From: Bacillus alkalicellulosilyticus
GTDB taxonomy: Bacteria; Bacillota; Bacilli; Bacillales; Bacillaceae_F
Length of the DNA stretch: 64,000 nt
Direction: 5' to 3'
Assembly: GCF_002019795.1 (NCBI RefSeq)
Contig: NZ_KV917381.1
Location: forward strand, 1,175,210-1,239,209
Shown: positions 23,211-32,362 of the stretch, one piece after another
Layout of the letters: the number at the start of each line of letters is the position of its first letter
Position numbering within the stretch: the first letter of the stretch is position 1
Translations under genes and position numbers: made by a program
The notes under the pieces: model-generated
Told to the model about the DNA's origin: nothing
The model's input: only the letters and a program-made list of their open reading frames with translations
Database searches by the model: none

Positions 23211-24089
23211 TTGAAGAAATATAAGAAATTCTATATGGAAATCACAAGCATATGTAACTTAGCTTGTAGCTTCTGTCCACCAACGGAAAGAGAAAAACAA
23301 TTTTTATCAGTAGAAGATTTTTCGAAACGACTTGACCAAATTAAACCATTTACAGATTATATCTATCTACATGTTAAAGGGGAGCCTTTACTGCATCCTA
23401 AAATTGACCAACTTCTTGATATTAGTCATGAAAAAGGGTTTAAAGTGAATATTACGACAAACGGTACGTTGCTTCATAAAGCAAAACATAAAATTATCAA
23501 TAAGCCTGCTCTTCGTCAAATGAATTTCTCCCTCCACAGTTTTGATGGTCATGAAGGCTCTACAGATAAAGAAGGCTATGTTCAAAGCGTTCTTGGTTTT
23601 ATAAAGGAAGCCACTGAGCAATCTAAGCTAATTGTTTCGTTACGACTTTGGAATTTAACAGAAGACAATGTAACCAATTTGCAACGAAAAAGAAATCGTG
23701 AAATCTTGCAAATGATTGAAACTGAATTTAATCTTGATTATAGGATTGAAGAGAAAGTTGTTCCAGGTAGCGGTGTGAAAATTGCAGATAGAGTCTATTT
23801 AAATCAAGATTATGAATTTACATGGCCAAGCCTTATAGAAGAAGAAGATGAGGGAAAGGGCTTTTGTTACGGCCTTCGAAACCAAGCGGGGATCCTTGCA
23901 AACGGAACGGTCATTCCTTGTTGTCTAGATGGGGAAGGAGTCATTAATTTAGGAAACGTCAATGAACAAGACTTCTCCGAAATTGTGGCTGGAGAAAGAG
24001 CTACAAAACTAGTAGAAGGGTTTTCTAGAAGAGAGGCCGTCGAAGAACTGTGCCGTAAATGCGGATACCGAAAAAGATTTGGGACGTAA
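23211..24089 (+). CDS. Radical SAM/SPASM domain protein
   Basis: A 292-residue radical SAM enzyme. CNLACSFC near residue 14 is the CxxxCxxC site for the [4Fe-4S] cluster that cleaves S-adenosylmethionine. The C-terminal SPASM-like region has further cysteines (VIPCCLDGEG and LCRKCGYRKR) for an auxiliary cluster. The start is TTG 23211. The family includes peptide-modifying enzymes, but no precursor-like peptide lies beside it and it is flanked by terminators, so it looks like a stand-alone gene conserved in bacilli. Substrate unknown. Confidence 0.88.
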   Translation: MKKYKKFYMEITSICNLACSFCPPTEREKQFLSVEDFSKRLDQIKPFTDYIYLHVKGEPLLHPKIDQLLDISHEKGFKVNITTNGTLLHKAKHKIINKPALRQMNFSLHSFDGHEGSTDKEGYVQSVLGFIKEATEQSKLIVSLRLWNLTEDNVTNLQRKRNREILQMIETEFNLDYRIEEKVVPGSGVKIADRVYLNQDYEFTWPSLIEEEDEGKGFCYGLRNQAGILANGTVIPCCLDGEGVINLGNVNEQDFSEIVAGERATKLVEGFSRREAVEELCRKCGYRKRFGT

Positions 24090-24109
24090 AACAAAAGGAA
24101 ACTCTTATA

Positions 24110-24146
24110 AGAGGCTGACTCAATTCAACGAGTCAGCCTCTTTGTG
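24110..24146 (+). terminator. Rho-independent terminator
   Basis: AGAGGCTGACTC-AATTCAAC-GAGTCAGCCTCTTTG hairpin after the radical SAM gene. Confidence 0.88.
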
Positions 24147-24239
24147 TACACAAGTTTCAGCTTTTTATCGACAATGTTAGATTCGTAAGATAAAGTAAGT
24201 ATATATAAGGATTTTTAATTAATAAAGGTTGGGATAATA

Positions 24240-25217
24240 ATGAGAAAGAGTGGGGTTATTTACAGTATACTTCTATTATGTATTGTTATCTCATTAGGTT
24301 TTACAGGCTACTATTTTATGAAAGCGCTTAACTACGATACAACTTTTTTTGAACATGAACAAGTAAATGACTACGAATATCATTTTGTTTTAATTGGTCA
24401 GGAAATTGATAACCCGTATCACCAAAAGGTTTTAGAGGGTGCATTAGAAGCAGCAAAGGAATCAAACACGTTGATTGAATTTATTGGTCCAAAGCAAACG
24501 AATATAGAGGAGCATATTAAACTTATTGAAATGGCTGTTGCTTCTAAGGTAGATGGAATCTTAACTCAAGGATTAACCAATATAGATTTTAAACCGGTTA
24601 TTGATAAAGCCATTACGAAGGGTATTCCAGTCATTACAATTGATACCGATTTAGAAGATAGTAAAAGAGTAGCATATGTAGGCACTGATAATTATCAAGC
24701 AGGATTTAAAATTGGCGAAGCGCTTGTGGAAGCCACAGATGGAAAAGCAAAAATAGGAATCATTACTGGTACTGAATTTGCAAATAACTTAGTATTACGT
24801 GTCCAAGGATTTATGGACGCGATTAGCGAATCAAATGACATTGAAGTGATTTCGATGGAAAGCTCTAACATTAGTCGGATCCAAGCTGCTGAAAAAGCCT
24901 ATCAAATGTTGCGAAACTATCCTGAGATTACAGCGTTTTTTGGAACAAGCGCATTAGATGGGATTGGAATAGCTCAAGCAATTGAGAAACATCATTCACA
25001 TTCTGATATACTAGTATTTGCTTTCGACGACCTTGAAGAAACAATCGAACTGATGAAACAAGCTCAAATTTTTGCTACGTTAAAACAGGAACCGTATGAA
25101 ATGGGATATCGTGGTGTAACTTTATTAATTGACCATATCGAAGGTGAACCAATTCAAACGATCAATTATACAACGACAGAAGTATTGTGGAGCGATAAAA
25201 ACATGATTGAAAAGTAA
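24240..25217 (+). CDS. Membrane-anchored sugar-binding protein (Peripla_BP_4 type)
   Basis: A 325-residue protein with an N-terminal membrane segment (about residues 7-28) that lacks a lipobox or clear cleavage site, so it probably stays anchored facing outward. The rest is a RbsB-like binding fold (FVLIGQEIDNPYHQKVLEGAL, ILTQGLTNIDFKPVIDKA, PVITIDTDL, FFGTSALDGIGIAQAI). No ABC permease is adjacent. A histidine kinase follows 263 bases downstream across a terminator. It may present a sugar to a sensor rather than to an importer, but that pairing is only suggested by order. Confidence 0.85.
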   Translation: MRKSGVIYSILLLCIVISLGFTGYYFMKALNYDTTFFEHEQVNDYEYHFVLIGQEIDNPYHQKVLEGALEAAKESNTLIEFIGPKQTNIEEHIKLIEMAVASKVDGILTQGLTNIDFKPVIDKAITKGIPVITIDTDLEDSKRVAYVGTDNYQAGFKIGEALVEATDGKAKIGIITGTEFANNLVLRVQGFMDAISESNDIEVISMESSNISRIQAAEKAYQMLRNYPEITAFFGTSALDGIGIAQAIEKHHSHSDILVFAFDDLEETIELMKQAQIFATLKQEPYEMGYRGVTLLIDHIEGEPIQTINYTTTEVLWSDKNMIEK

Positions 25218-25341
25218 AGTAACATTTTTGGGGAATAAGATTAAAAGTGGAGATAGTAGACGAAAAGGGACTTCTTGCCGATTTATTTTTTTGATAATTT
25301 ATTTCTTTTTACCTAAAAGTTAGAAAGTGGTCTTATGTGAA

Positions 25342-25374
25342 AAGACGCATCTTTTATAAAGATGTGTTTTTTGC
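25342..25374 (+). terminator. Rho-independent terminator
   Basis: GACGCATCTT-TTAT-AAAGATGTGTTTTTTG separates the binding-protein gene from the kinase gene. Confidence 0.75.
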
Positions 25375-25480
25375 GTTGTAGTTAAAAGGGAAAGGTCTGC
25401 TTTTGTCGAAATTACAAGTAAAACAACAAAAATAGGACAGTAGAAGATTGTCAATTAGGTCGAAGGGGAGTGGACCGTGG

Positions 25481-26578
25481 ATGCTAGAGATCAAAGCAAA
25501 GGAGAAGATTCTATATCATTTAGAAAAAATACAAACACATATACTTGCAATGTGGCAAGAAAAAGCGATAGTCAGGGATGGGAATCATGAAGAACTTTAT
25601 GTACAAGGACAAAAGATATTTGGCCTTATCACTTCCTTTATTAATCGACCTTGTGATAACTTAATCAAATCTTTGGCATTAGAGGTAGCGTATAAAGAAG
25701 GTCTTACTCATGTCGATGAATTTGTATATAACATGAATCTGTACCGGAGATATTTGCTAGATAGCTTAGAGCAGATCGATATAAATCCAGAAGAGCGGAA
25801 GCCATTACTTCACCATATTAATTATTGCATTGATGAATTTATGTACTTATCGATATCAACTTTTTCTGATATTGCCTCTAAAGACTATGAAGACCGACAG
25901 TTTATTGCTGAGGAATCTCATAAAGATCGCTTAACGTTACTTGGACAAATGTCGTCGAGTTTTGTTCATGAATTCAGAAACCCGTTAACCTCTGTTATGG
26001 GCTTTGTGAAGTTGTTAAAAAATGAAAGCAGTGATTCTAGGTATTTAGATATCATTACCCATGAATTAGAGCAGTTAAATTTTCGGATTTCACAATTTTT
26101 ATTAGCTTCTAAAAGAGAGACCTCATTAATTCAACGAGAAGAAACATTCCAACTTAAAAAATTGTTTGATGAAATATTAGAATTTTTATATCCCAGTATT
26201 GTTGATGGTGATGTAAATATTACGACAACGATTGATGAAAATGTTGAATTACATGGCTATCGAGATGAAATACGGCAAGTGTATATTAATTTAATTATGA
26301 ATGCGATTGATGCACTGCAAATGATTGAAGGACAACGCATTTTACACGTAAAAGTCGTTCAGGATAAGAATGTCATTGCAGTCAGTGTAAGCAATAATGG
26401 ACCAGCTATCCCGGAAAGAGTGATGCAAACGATTTTTAAACCGTTTTTTACAACAAAGAAATTAGGAACTGGGATTGGGTTGTATATAAGTAGAAAGATA
26501 ATTGAAAAGCATAACGGGACAATTACGTGCGAATCCAATGAAGAGCAAACCGTATTTACAACAACGTTCATTGAATAA
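25481..26578 (+). CDS. Soluble sensor histidine kinase
   Basis: A 365-residue kinase with no membrane segment. An all-helical N-terminal domain of about 140 residues, similar in character to RsbR/KinB-associated sensor domains, precedes the kinase core. The core has SSFVHEFRNPLTSVMGF (phospho-acceptor His), the N-box LIMNAIDAL, and the G boxes IFKPFFTTKKLGTGIGLYI. ATG 25481 follows AGGGGAGTGG; TTG 25448 has no ribosome site. There is no adjacent response regulator, as for phosphorelay kinases feeding Spo0F; that role is speculative. Confidence 0.85.
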   Translation: MLEIKAKEKILYHLEKIQTHILAMWQEKAIVRDGNHEELYVQGQKIFGLITSFINRPCDNLIKSLALEVAYKEGLTHVDEFVYNMNLYRRYLLDSLEQIDINPEERKPLLHHINYCIDEFMYLSISTFSDIASKDYEDRQFIAEESHKDRLTLLGQMSSSFVHEFRNPLTSVMGFVKLLKNESSDSRYLDIITHELEQLNFRISQFLLASKRETSLIQREETFQLKKLFDEILEFLYPSIVDGDVNITTTIDENVELHGYRDEIRQVYINLIMNAIDALQMIEGQRILHVKVVQDKNVIAVSVSNNGPAIPERVMQTIFKPFFTTKKLGTGIGLYISRKIIEKHNGTITCESNEEQTVFTTTFIE

Positions 26579-26597
26579 TCACACACCTTAAAAGTAA

Positions 26598-26639
26598 AAA
26601 AGCTCAAAGGTCCTAAAAGGACCTTTGAGCTTTCTTTTT
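26598..26639. terminator. Bidirectional terminator
   Basis: AAAAGCTCAAAGGTCCT pairs with AGGACCTTTGAGCTTTC and has T runs on both sides. It serves the kinase gene and the convergent NSS transporter gene. Confidence 0.88.
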
Positions 26640-26645
26640 ACTGTA

Positions 26646-27998
26646 TTACCATTGACGGATTGAACTGATGAAGATAATTAAGATAGCTATCGGAGCTACA
26701 AAGCGTAGGATGAATAACCACACTTGCCCAAGACCCGAAGAACCGAAATCAGATGCTTCAAGTACTTCAGTTTTCTTCCATCCCCAACCAACGAATAGAG
26801 CGATAATTAAACCACCTAATGGTAAGAAGATGTTAGAAGCGATAAAGTCCATACTATCTAAAATATCTCTTCCACCAACTATTGTAATGTTGCTTAATGG
26901 TCCAATTCCTAGTGATGAAGGAACACCAACTAAGAAAATAATGAAACCAACAATGATTGATGCTTTTTTACGAGTCCAATCAAATTTACGAATGAAGTAA
27001 GCTACAGCTACTTCAAGTAATGATACTGCAGATGATAATGCAGCAGCAGCTAATAGGAAGAAGAACAATAGACCGAAGAATCCGCCTAATCCCATTTGTG
27101 CAAAAATATCAGGTAATGTAATGAAAGCGAGCCCAGCACCTGAAGCAGGGTCAATACCGAATGCGAATACTGCAGGGAAAATCATAATACCAGCAATAAT
27201 AGCAAATAGTGTATCAAGTACGGCTACACTTCCAGCAGCGCCAGGTAGCTTTTCTTTACTTGATAAATAACTTCCGTAAGTGATTAATGCACCCATTCCT
27301 AATGAAAGCGAGAAGAATGCTTGCCCTAGAGCAGCTAAGTACACGCCTGGCTCAGCAAATGCAGACCAATCTGGAGTAAATAGGAATGCTAAACCTTCAG
27401 CAGCTCCACCTAGAGTTAAGCTATAGCCAGCTAAAATGATAAGGATAATCGCAAGTAATGGCATTAAAATTTTGTTTGTTTTTTCAATTCCGTTTTTAAC
27501 TCCAACAAATACAATACCAATTGTTAAAGCCATAAAGATAAATTGCCATAAGATTGGCTGTACAGGACTTGAAATGAAGCCTACAAAGAAGTCAGCATAT
27601 CCGCCTTCTGGAGCACTCCATAATTGACCTGTAAGGTATCCGAGGAAGTAACGCATTGTCCAACCAGCTACAACTCCGTAGAAGGATAAGATAATAAATG
27701 CAGAAGCCACTCCTAGAATTCCTGCTAACACCCATGGTGTACCTGGTGCTAACTTTGTGAAAGCTCCTACTGTATCGCTTTGAGCTTTACGCCCAATTGT
27801 GAATTCCGCCATGATAATTGGAATACCAATTAAAAGGATACAAAGTAAGTAAATAATTAAAAATGCCGCTCCACCGTTTTCCCCAGTTACATAAGAAAAT
27901 CTCCAAATGTTTCCTAGTCCGACAGCAGAACCCATTGCAGCTAGAATAAATCCAAGCCTTGATGCCCATTGTTCTCTTGGTTCAGTGTTTTGACTCAA
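26646..27998 (-). CDS. Sodium-dependent transporter, NSS (SNF) family
   Basis: A 450-residue member of the neurotransmitter:sodium symporter family (LeuT fold) with about 11-12 membrane segments. The N-terminal signature GSAVGLGNIWRF contains residues of the sodium and substrate sites in segment 1. It imports an amino acid or similar solute with sodium; the exact solute is not readable. AAAGGAGGAAAAA precedes the ATG. Sodium-coupled uptake fits an organism of saline or alkaline habitats, but the family is widespread. Confidence 0.93.
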   Translation of the reverse strand: MSQNTEPREQWASRLGFILAAMGSAVGLGNIWRFSYVTGENGGAAFLIIYLLCILLIGIPIIMAEFTIGRKAQSDTVGAFTKLAPGTPWVLAGILGVASAFIILSFYGVVAGWTMRYFLGYLTGQLWSAPEGGYADFFVGFISSPVQPILWQFIFMALTIGIVFVGVKNGIEKTNKILMPLLAIILIILAGYSLTLGGAAEGLAFLFTPDWSAFAEPGVYLAALGQAFFSLSLGMGALITYGSYLSSKEKLPGAAGSVAVLDTLFAIIAGIMIFPAVFAFGIDPASGAGLAFITLPDIFAQMGLGGFFGLLFFFLLAAAALSSAVSLLEVAVAYFIRKFDWTRKKASIIVGFIIFLVGVPSSLGIGPLSNITIVGGRDILDSMDFIASNIFLPLGGLIIALFVGWGWKKTEVLEASDFGSSGLGQVWLFILRFVAPIAILIIFISSIRQW

Positions 27999-28305
27999 TG
28001 GTTTTTCCTCCTTTAAATGATTAAATTATTACTGCAAAATAAATATAGCATAATCTTCTAAATAATTCGATAGTATTAGACAATTAAATTCAGTTTTTTT
28101 TCACCCCCGAACGTTAGTATTTCAAGTGTTTTCTAGTAATTCCATATCAATTCCAATACCCCCGAGAAAAATATGTGTTGTTTTAAATCATTACATTACA
28201 ATAGGAATACTATGTGTGATATTTGAAGGGGGATGGAAACTTTTTCATAATATATGGAATCTATATTAAGTATATTCATAATTTTTGATAAATTCAAACG
28301 TTATT

Positions 28306-28319
28306 TTTAAGCGCTTTCA
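28306..28319. promoter_or_regulatory. cre-like site in the 484-bp gap
   Basis: TTTAAGCGCTTTCA matches 13 of 14 consensus CcpA positions (second base T instead of G). It lies between the divergently transcribed NSS transporter and SASP genes. Apart from this, 27999-28482 shows only AT-rich promoter-like sequence and no convincing ORF. Confidence 0.4.
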
Positions 28320-28482
28320 TTTTAGCGTATAATTTCCTTAGTTTTAGGCTTCCCCGTATACACTAAATCATTAGTTAAAAGAAGTAATTTTTGTGTAACA
28401 AATTTCCAACAATTTTTTTACTTTTATTTTGAATAACTCTTTCAATTCGTCACATACTAATCTTACAAAGGGAGGTGATCAC

Positions 28483-28692
28483 ATGCCAACAAACAACTCA
28501 AACAACTCGAATCAATTACTAGTTCCTGGCGTTCAACAAGCGTTAGACCAAATGAAGTATGAGATCGCGCAAGAGTTTGGAGTACAGCTTGGCCCAGATG
28601 CAACTTCACGTGCTAACGGTTCAGTAGGAGGAGAAATCACAAAACGATTAGTCCAAATGGCTGAACAGCAAATGGGTGGTTACCAACAATAG
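28483..28692 (+). CDS. Alpha/beta-type small acid-soluble spore protein
   Basis: A 69-residue SASP. The family signature is clear: [22 protein letters not shown], then the GPR protease site region and [20 protein letters not shown]. These proteins coat DNA in the dormant spore and protect it from UV and heat; they are made in the forespore under sigma-G. GGGAGGTGAT lies right before ATG 28483; an in-frame TTG upstream is not needed. Followed by its own terminator. Confidence 0.96.
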   Translation: MPTNNSNNSNQLLVPGVQQALDQMKYEIAQEFGVQLGPDATSRANGSVGGEITKRLVQMAEQQMGGYQQ

Positions 28693-28709
28693 TTTTATAT
28701 GATGGATGG

Positions 28710-28744
28710 AAGAGGCGGACTTGTTCCGCCTCTTCTTCTTTTTG
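28710..28744 (+). terminator. Rho-independent terminator
   Basis: AAGAGGCGGA-CTTGT-TCCGCCTCTTCTTCTTTTT after the SASP gene. Confidence 0.88.
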
Positions 28745-28789
28745 TAAAAAGAAAACCCTAGGCTAGGCCTAGGGTTCCGGAAAGCTTAT

Positions 28790-29500
28790 AGCGAGGTATT
28801 AAAAAAACTCATCCGCGGTGCTAAAATATATTTGGTTCGCCAACCAATATAATAGCTTACGGAGGAGTTTTTTATGTCTAAAGACAGTAACAGTTTAGCA
28901 CATACGAAATGGAATTGTAAGTATCACATCGTGTTCGCACCGAAGTATAGAAGACAAGCGATATACGGTAAATTAAAGAGAGATATAGGAGAAATATTGA
29001 GGAAATTGTGCGAAAGGAAAGGAGTAGAAATAATAGAGGCAACAGCATGTAAAGACCACATACATATGTTAGTAAGTATACCGCCAAAGATAAGTGTGTC
29101 GGCGTTTGTCGGGTATTTAAAGGGGAAGAGTAGCTTAATGATATTTGATCGGCATGCAAATTTAAAATATCGATATGGAAATCGAAAATTTTGGTGTACT
29201 GGGTTTTATGTGGATACAGTTGGAAGAAATAAGAAGGTAATAGAAGAATATATACGAAACCAAATACAAGATGATATAGTCGCAGAACAGTTGAGTTTAT
29301 TAGAATATGTAGACCCATTTACGGGGGAAGAAGTGAAAAAGAAGAGAAAAAAAGTATAAGGACGGGGAGAGGCCTTTGAGGTCTGGCCAGTAGAAGTAGT
29401 ACACATGGCGAACCGTTCAGTAGCCCTTTAGGGTTTGGTCAGTAACAAAGGCTTCCAGCCGTAGAGCAAACCACCCGTTCTCACGGGTGGTTTTGATTTT
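28790..29500 (+). mobile_element. IS200-type insertion sequence
   Basis: A single-ORF element. The left end carries a subterminal hairpin (TTGGTTCGCCAACC at 28832-28845, within ATATTTGG...CCAATAT). The right end carries AAACCACCCGTTCTCACGGGTGGTTTT (hairpin at 29467-29495, in parts). Hairpins at both ends and absence of terminal inverted repeats are typical of the IS200/IS605 group, which moves as single strands. The exact ends are not determined. No tnpB follows. Confidence 0.75.
28874..29359 (+). CDS. tnpA: IS200/IS605-type transposase TnpA (HUH-Y1)
   Basis: A 161-residue transposase. HIH in CKDHIHMLVSIPP is the HUH metal-binding motif, and the Tyr in GFYVDTVGRN is the candidate nucleophile for single-strand cleavage. 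The N-terminus WNCKYHIVFAPKYRR is standard for the family. The ORF is full length (usual 130-160) and intact, so the element may be active. GGAGGAG precedes ATG 28874. A basic KKKRKKV tail ends the protein. Confidence 0.95.
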   Translation: MSKDSNSLAHTKWNCKYHIVFAPKYRRQAIYGKLKRDIGEILRKLCERKGVEIIEATACKDHIHMLVSIPPKISVSAFVGYLKGKSSLMIFDRHANLKYRYGNRKFWCTGFYVDTVGRNKKVIEEYIRNQIQDDIVAEQLSLLEYVDPFTGEEVKKKRKKV

Positions 29501-29594
29501 ACATTTTTACAATGGAGGAGGTCATGAAGGCTTCTCCGTTTTCTAACGGACTTACGATCCTCTATTTTAACTAAATGTAGGTTTTTCACAGTGG

Positions 29595-29726
29595 AACGGA
29601 CACAGGAGACCTTATTTTTCAAAAAATAGGTCGTTTCCCCGTATTTTAACTAATATAAGGTCTCTGGTGTCCGTTAAATTTAAAAACACTTAAAAAATCA
29701 TAAAATAAGGTCTCTCCTGTCCGTTA
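29595..29726. repeat. Three copies of a 21-22 bp motif in a gene-free stretch
   Basis: ATAAGGTCTCTGGTGTCCGTTA (29655-29676 in two parts: ATAAGGTCTC and TGTCCGTTA) recurs as ATAAGGTCTCTCCTGTCCGTTA-like at 29705-29726, and in reverse orientation at 29595-29615. The gap 29501-29886 also holds two TATTTTAACTAA stretches and no gene. Confidence 0.7.
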
Positions 29727-29886
29727 GTAATAATGCGCGAAGCTTGCTAGCGTCCAAAAATAGAAACGTATAACGTTTTGGGTTTAAACATGGTGGCGCC
29801 GTCGAAGAAAATAATAAATCGACGCAGTTGTTTTCATAACTAAATATAAATTTCTACGGACATACTATCGGTGAAGGAGGAGGCGT

Positions 29887-30138
29887 ATGAGTCAAGGTAT
29901 TTGTCCGATATGTAATGGGTTAGAGTCTGTAAATTTACTTTGTGAGTCATGCCAAGGTCCAGTTGAAGATAGAGGAAGATTAATGGATTTATTCGATGAT
30001 TATAGTCCATATCTGGATATTGAAGGAATGAAGATGATTAATGGGATACCAGATGATCAAAAGCTTCATGAATGTACCCATGTTCTTGTTTGCCCAACGT
30101 GTGGAACAGAACAATTGTATATCGTTAAGGAACAATGA
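29887..30138 (+). CDS. Small zinc-ribbon-like protein, 83 aa
   Basis: Six cysteines in CxxC pairs (CPICNG, CESCQG, CPTCGT) frame an acidic middle region and suggest one or two zinc sites. GGAGGAGG precedes ATG 29887. It is probably a conserved bacillus protein of unknown function; the motif alone does not tell whether it binds nucleic acid or protein. It converges with the msmX gene and shares a terminator with it. Confidence 0.75.
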   Translation: MSQGICPICNGLESVNLLCESCQGPVEDRGRLMDLFDDYSPYLDIEGMKMINGIPDDQKLHECTHVLVCPTCGTEQLYIVKEQ

Positions 30139-30172
30139 AAAAAGCCCGGAACTGAATTCCGCGCTTTTTTTA
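30139..30172. terminator. Bidirectional terminator
   Basis: AAAAAGCCCGGAA-CTGA-ATTCCGCGCTTTTTTT hairpin between the convergent zinc-ribbon and msmX genes. Confidence 0.8.
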
Positions 30173-30183
30173 TTTTAATTATA

Positions 30184-31281
30184 TTATCGAATGCGAAGCT
30201 CACTTTCAGGGTCAAAGAAATGAACTTTGTTCATGTCAATTGCAAGCTCAATGCTGTCGCCACTCTTAACATCTGTACGAGAATCTACACGAGCGATGAA
30301 ATCTTGACCGCTAATTGTAGAATATAACATAGTCTCAGCACCTAAAAGCTCAGCTACATCAATTTTAGCAACAATTTTCGTTTGAGGTGAAGACTCGATG
30401 AATACTAACTCATCATGAATGTCCTCAGGACGAATTCCAAGAGTGATTTCTTTTCCAACAAAACCTTGTTCACGAAGTACTTTTACTTTTCCTTCAGGAA
30501 TTTTAATTGTGTTGTCACCAACAATGAAGTTTTCTCCTTCAACTTTACCAGCAAGGAAGTTCATCGCTGGAGATCCAATGAATCCACCTACGAATACGTT
30601 CTCTGGGTTATCGTATACTTCTTTTGGAGAACCAACTTGTTGGATGAAACCGTCTTTCATAACAACGATACGTGTTGCCATCGTCATCGCTTCTGTTTGG
30701 TCATGTGTTACATAGATTGTAGTTGATTGTAAGCGTTGGTGTAATTTCGTGATTTCAGCACGCATTTGTACACGAAGCTTAGCATCTAAGTTTGATAATG
30801 GCTCATCCATTAAGAATACTTGTGGGTCACGAACGATAGCACGACCTAAAGCAACACGCTGACGCTGACCACCAGACATTGCTTTTGGCTTACGGTCTAA
30901 CATTTCTTCAAGACCTAAGATTTTCGCAGCTTCACGAACACGTCTGTCAATTTCTTCTTTTTTGAATTTACGAAGTTTTAATCCAAATGCCATGTTATCA
31001 TATACGTTCATATGTGGATAAAGAGCGTAGTTTTGGAATACCATCGCGATGTCGCGGTCTTTAGGAGCAACGTCATTCATACGCTTGTCTCCAATGTAAA
31101 GGTCACCTTTAGAAATGTCCTCAAGACCAGCAATCATACGAAGAGTTGTTGATTTACCACAACCTGATGGACCAACGAATACGATAAATTCTTTATCGCT
31201 AATTTCAAGATTGAAGTCAGATACTGCAGTTACGTCACCATCATAAATTTTATAAATATGGTTTAATTTAATTTCAGCCAT
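30184..31281 (-). CDS. msmX: Multi-sugar ABC transporter ATP-binding protein, MsmX/UgpC type
   Basis: A 365-residue ATPase. Walker [10 protein letters not shown], signature [15 protein letters not shown], Walker [17 protein letters not shown], the H-loop in [13 protein letters not shown], and a C-terminal regulatory OB domain ([11 protein letters not shown]) all fit MsmX/UgpC/MalK. In bacilli MsmX is a shared ATPase for many CUT1 sugar importers encoded elsewhere. The importer at 3863-5636 lacks its own ATPase and is a likely client. AAGGAGGAA precedes the ATG. It is monocistronic. Confidence 0.94.
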   Translation of the reverse strand: MAEIKLNHIYKIYDGDVTAVSDFNLEISDKEFIVFVGPSGCGKSTTLRMIAGLEDISKGDLYIGDKRMNDVAPKDRDIAMVFQNYALYPHMNVYDNMAFGLKLRKFKKEEIDRRVREAAKILGLEEMLDRKPKAMSGGQRQRVALGRAIVRDPQVFLMDEPLSNLDAKLRVQMRAEITKLHQRLQSTTIYVTHDQTEAMTMATRIVVMKDGFIQQVGSPKEVYDNPENVFVGGFIGSPAMNFLAGKVEGENFIVGDNTIKIPEGKVKVLREQGFVGKEITLGIRPEDIHDELVFIESSPQTKIVAKIDVAELLGAETMLYSTISGQDFIARVDSRTDVKSGDSIELAIDMNKVHFFDPESELRIR

Positions 31282-31346
31282 TGTTATATTCCTCCTTGGA
31301 TTTAACTTTACGAATTTATTGTAACCCCTTCCATTTCATTCGTATA

Positions 31347-31395
31347 GTGGAACAGTGCACAAAAAAATTGGGCGTTTTTGTGCACTGTGTCCCAC
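31347..31395. other. Long inverted repeat upstream of msmX
   Basis: GTGGAACAGTGCACAAAAA (31347-31365) faces TTTTTGTGCACTG(T)GTCCCAC (31375-31395), a near-perfect 18-bp dyad with a 9-base centre. It lies between the end of the PucR-like gene and the start of msmX, both on the minus strand. It could be the terminator of the former (no flanking T run), or an operator for msmX. Confidence 0.65.
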
Positions 31396-31398
31396 TTG

Positions 31399-32295
31399 TC
31401 ATTGGGAATAGTGAATGAGTAAGGCAAAATAAACGATCGTCGCCTCTTGGAAGTTTTTTATATCATAACCTGTCTTTTCTATAAACTTATCGACTCGGTA
31501 CTGTAAACTGTTGCGATGCATGAACATTTGTTTTGCGGCCAACGAAGTATTGAGGTTACACGTAATGTATGTATGAATGCTTTGTAATAACTCTTTTTCC
31601 TCAATGACAGGTCGAAGAATGTGTTCGGAGAATTGTTTTAGCTTGTCTTTAGGAATGTCGTTAAAAAGAACATAAGGCAAAGCATCATAATTATAAAACA
31701 CCGTTTGTTTTTGCTGATGTTTGCGTGCTAAAGCAAAGCATTGCTTCTCCCATTCAAATGAAGTACGAAGTGTCTCGATGTCCGTTTTCTTCGTCCCAAT
31801 AAATAAAGTTAAGTTTAAATAAAAATCTGAAATAAGAGCTGCACAAAGTTCTTGATAATCAATCGGTTCTTCTTCATCTTCTTTGTTTTTTTCAATAATA
31901 ACTCCTTGAGTGGCGTCCTCCCACACGATGACCGTTTCAAATGTATGTAAGCTATCAAGAGCATCATGAAACGATTCACGGTCAGTAATGACATCCAATG
32001 CCTTAAAATGAATAAAACGAAATGGGAAGTCAGGGTGTGTTGGTATACTGCTTGAGGCATCACCATATAAAAACTCAGTCCACTCCTCCTCAAGAGGAGA
32101 CATATGATACTTATCAAAGGACATTGGAGTTAAAAACAAGTCAATGAGTCCCAATTCTTTTTCAGTTAATTTACTTTTAATAAAACCGATTGACTCCTGT
32201 TGTTCTGTTACGTACCAGGCAACGGCTGGGTCCTGTTTTGGAGTAGATGACATTACAATGGCATCTCCAAACTGCTGAGTAAGCTTGTCTATCAT
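31399..32295 (-). CDS. PucR/CdaR-type helix-turn-helix regulator
   Basis: A 298-residue protein whose last 55 residues (NTSLAAKQMFMHRNSLQYRVDKF, in parts, then TGYDIKNFQEATIVYFALL) form the C-terminal helix-turn-helix of the PucR family. The N-terminal 240 residues show no recognised sensor domain. Such regulators respond to metabolites such as purine catabolites or sugar acids. It is upstream of msmX in the same direction and might control it, but the inverted repeat between them suggests separate units. Confidence 0.8.
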   Translation of the reverse strand: MIDKLTQQFGDAIVMSSTPKQDPAVAWYVTEQQESIGFIKSKLTEKELGLIDLFLTPMSFDKYHMSPLEEEWTEFLYGDASSSIPTHPDFPFRFIHFKALDVITDRESFHDALDSLHTFETVIVWEDATQGVIIEKNKEDEEEPIDYQELCAALISDFYLNLTLFIGTKKTDIETLRTSFEWEKQCFALARKHQQKQTVFYNYDALPYVLFNDIPKDKLKQFSEHILRPVIEEKELLQSIHTYITCNLNTSLAAKQMFMHRNSLQYRVDKFIEKTGYDIKNFQEATIVYFALLIHYSQ

Positions 32296-32362
32296 AAGGA
32301 AATTCCTTTCTTGAAATGAGTATCATCTTTATAGTAACAGAACTAGTAAAAAAATAAAGAGT

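Noticed and set aside
23211-24089. Radical SAM/SPASM gene as part of a peptide-modification locus
   Set aside because: No small precursor gene is adjacent, flanking terminators isolate it, and it is 3 kb outside the Com-box region.
28878-29318. 146-codon minus-strand frame within the IS200 transposase gene
   Set aside because: Antisense to the transposase; low-complexity Leu/Tyr/Ser sequence with no family signs.
29595-29726. Considered as a CRISPR array
   Set aside because: Only three copies, one inverted, with unequal spacing and no cas genes; no CRISPR array seen anywhere in the window.
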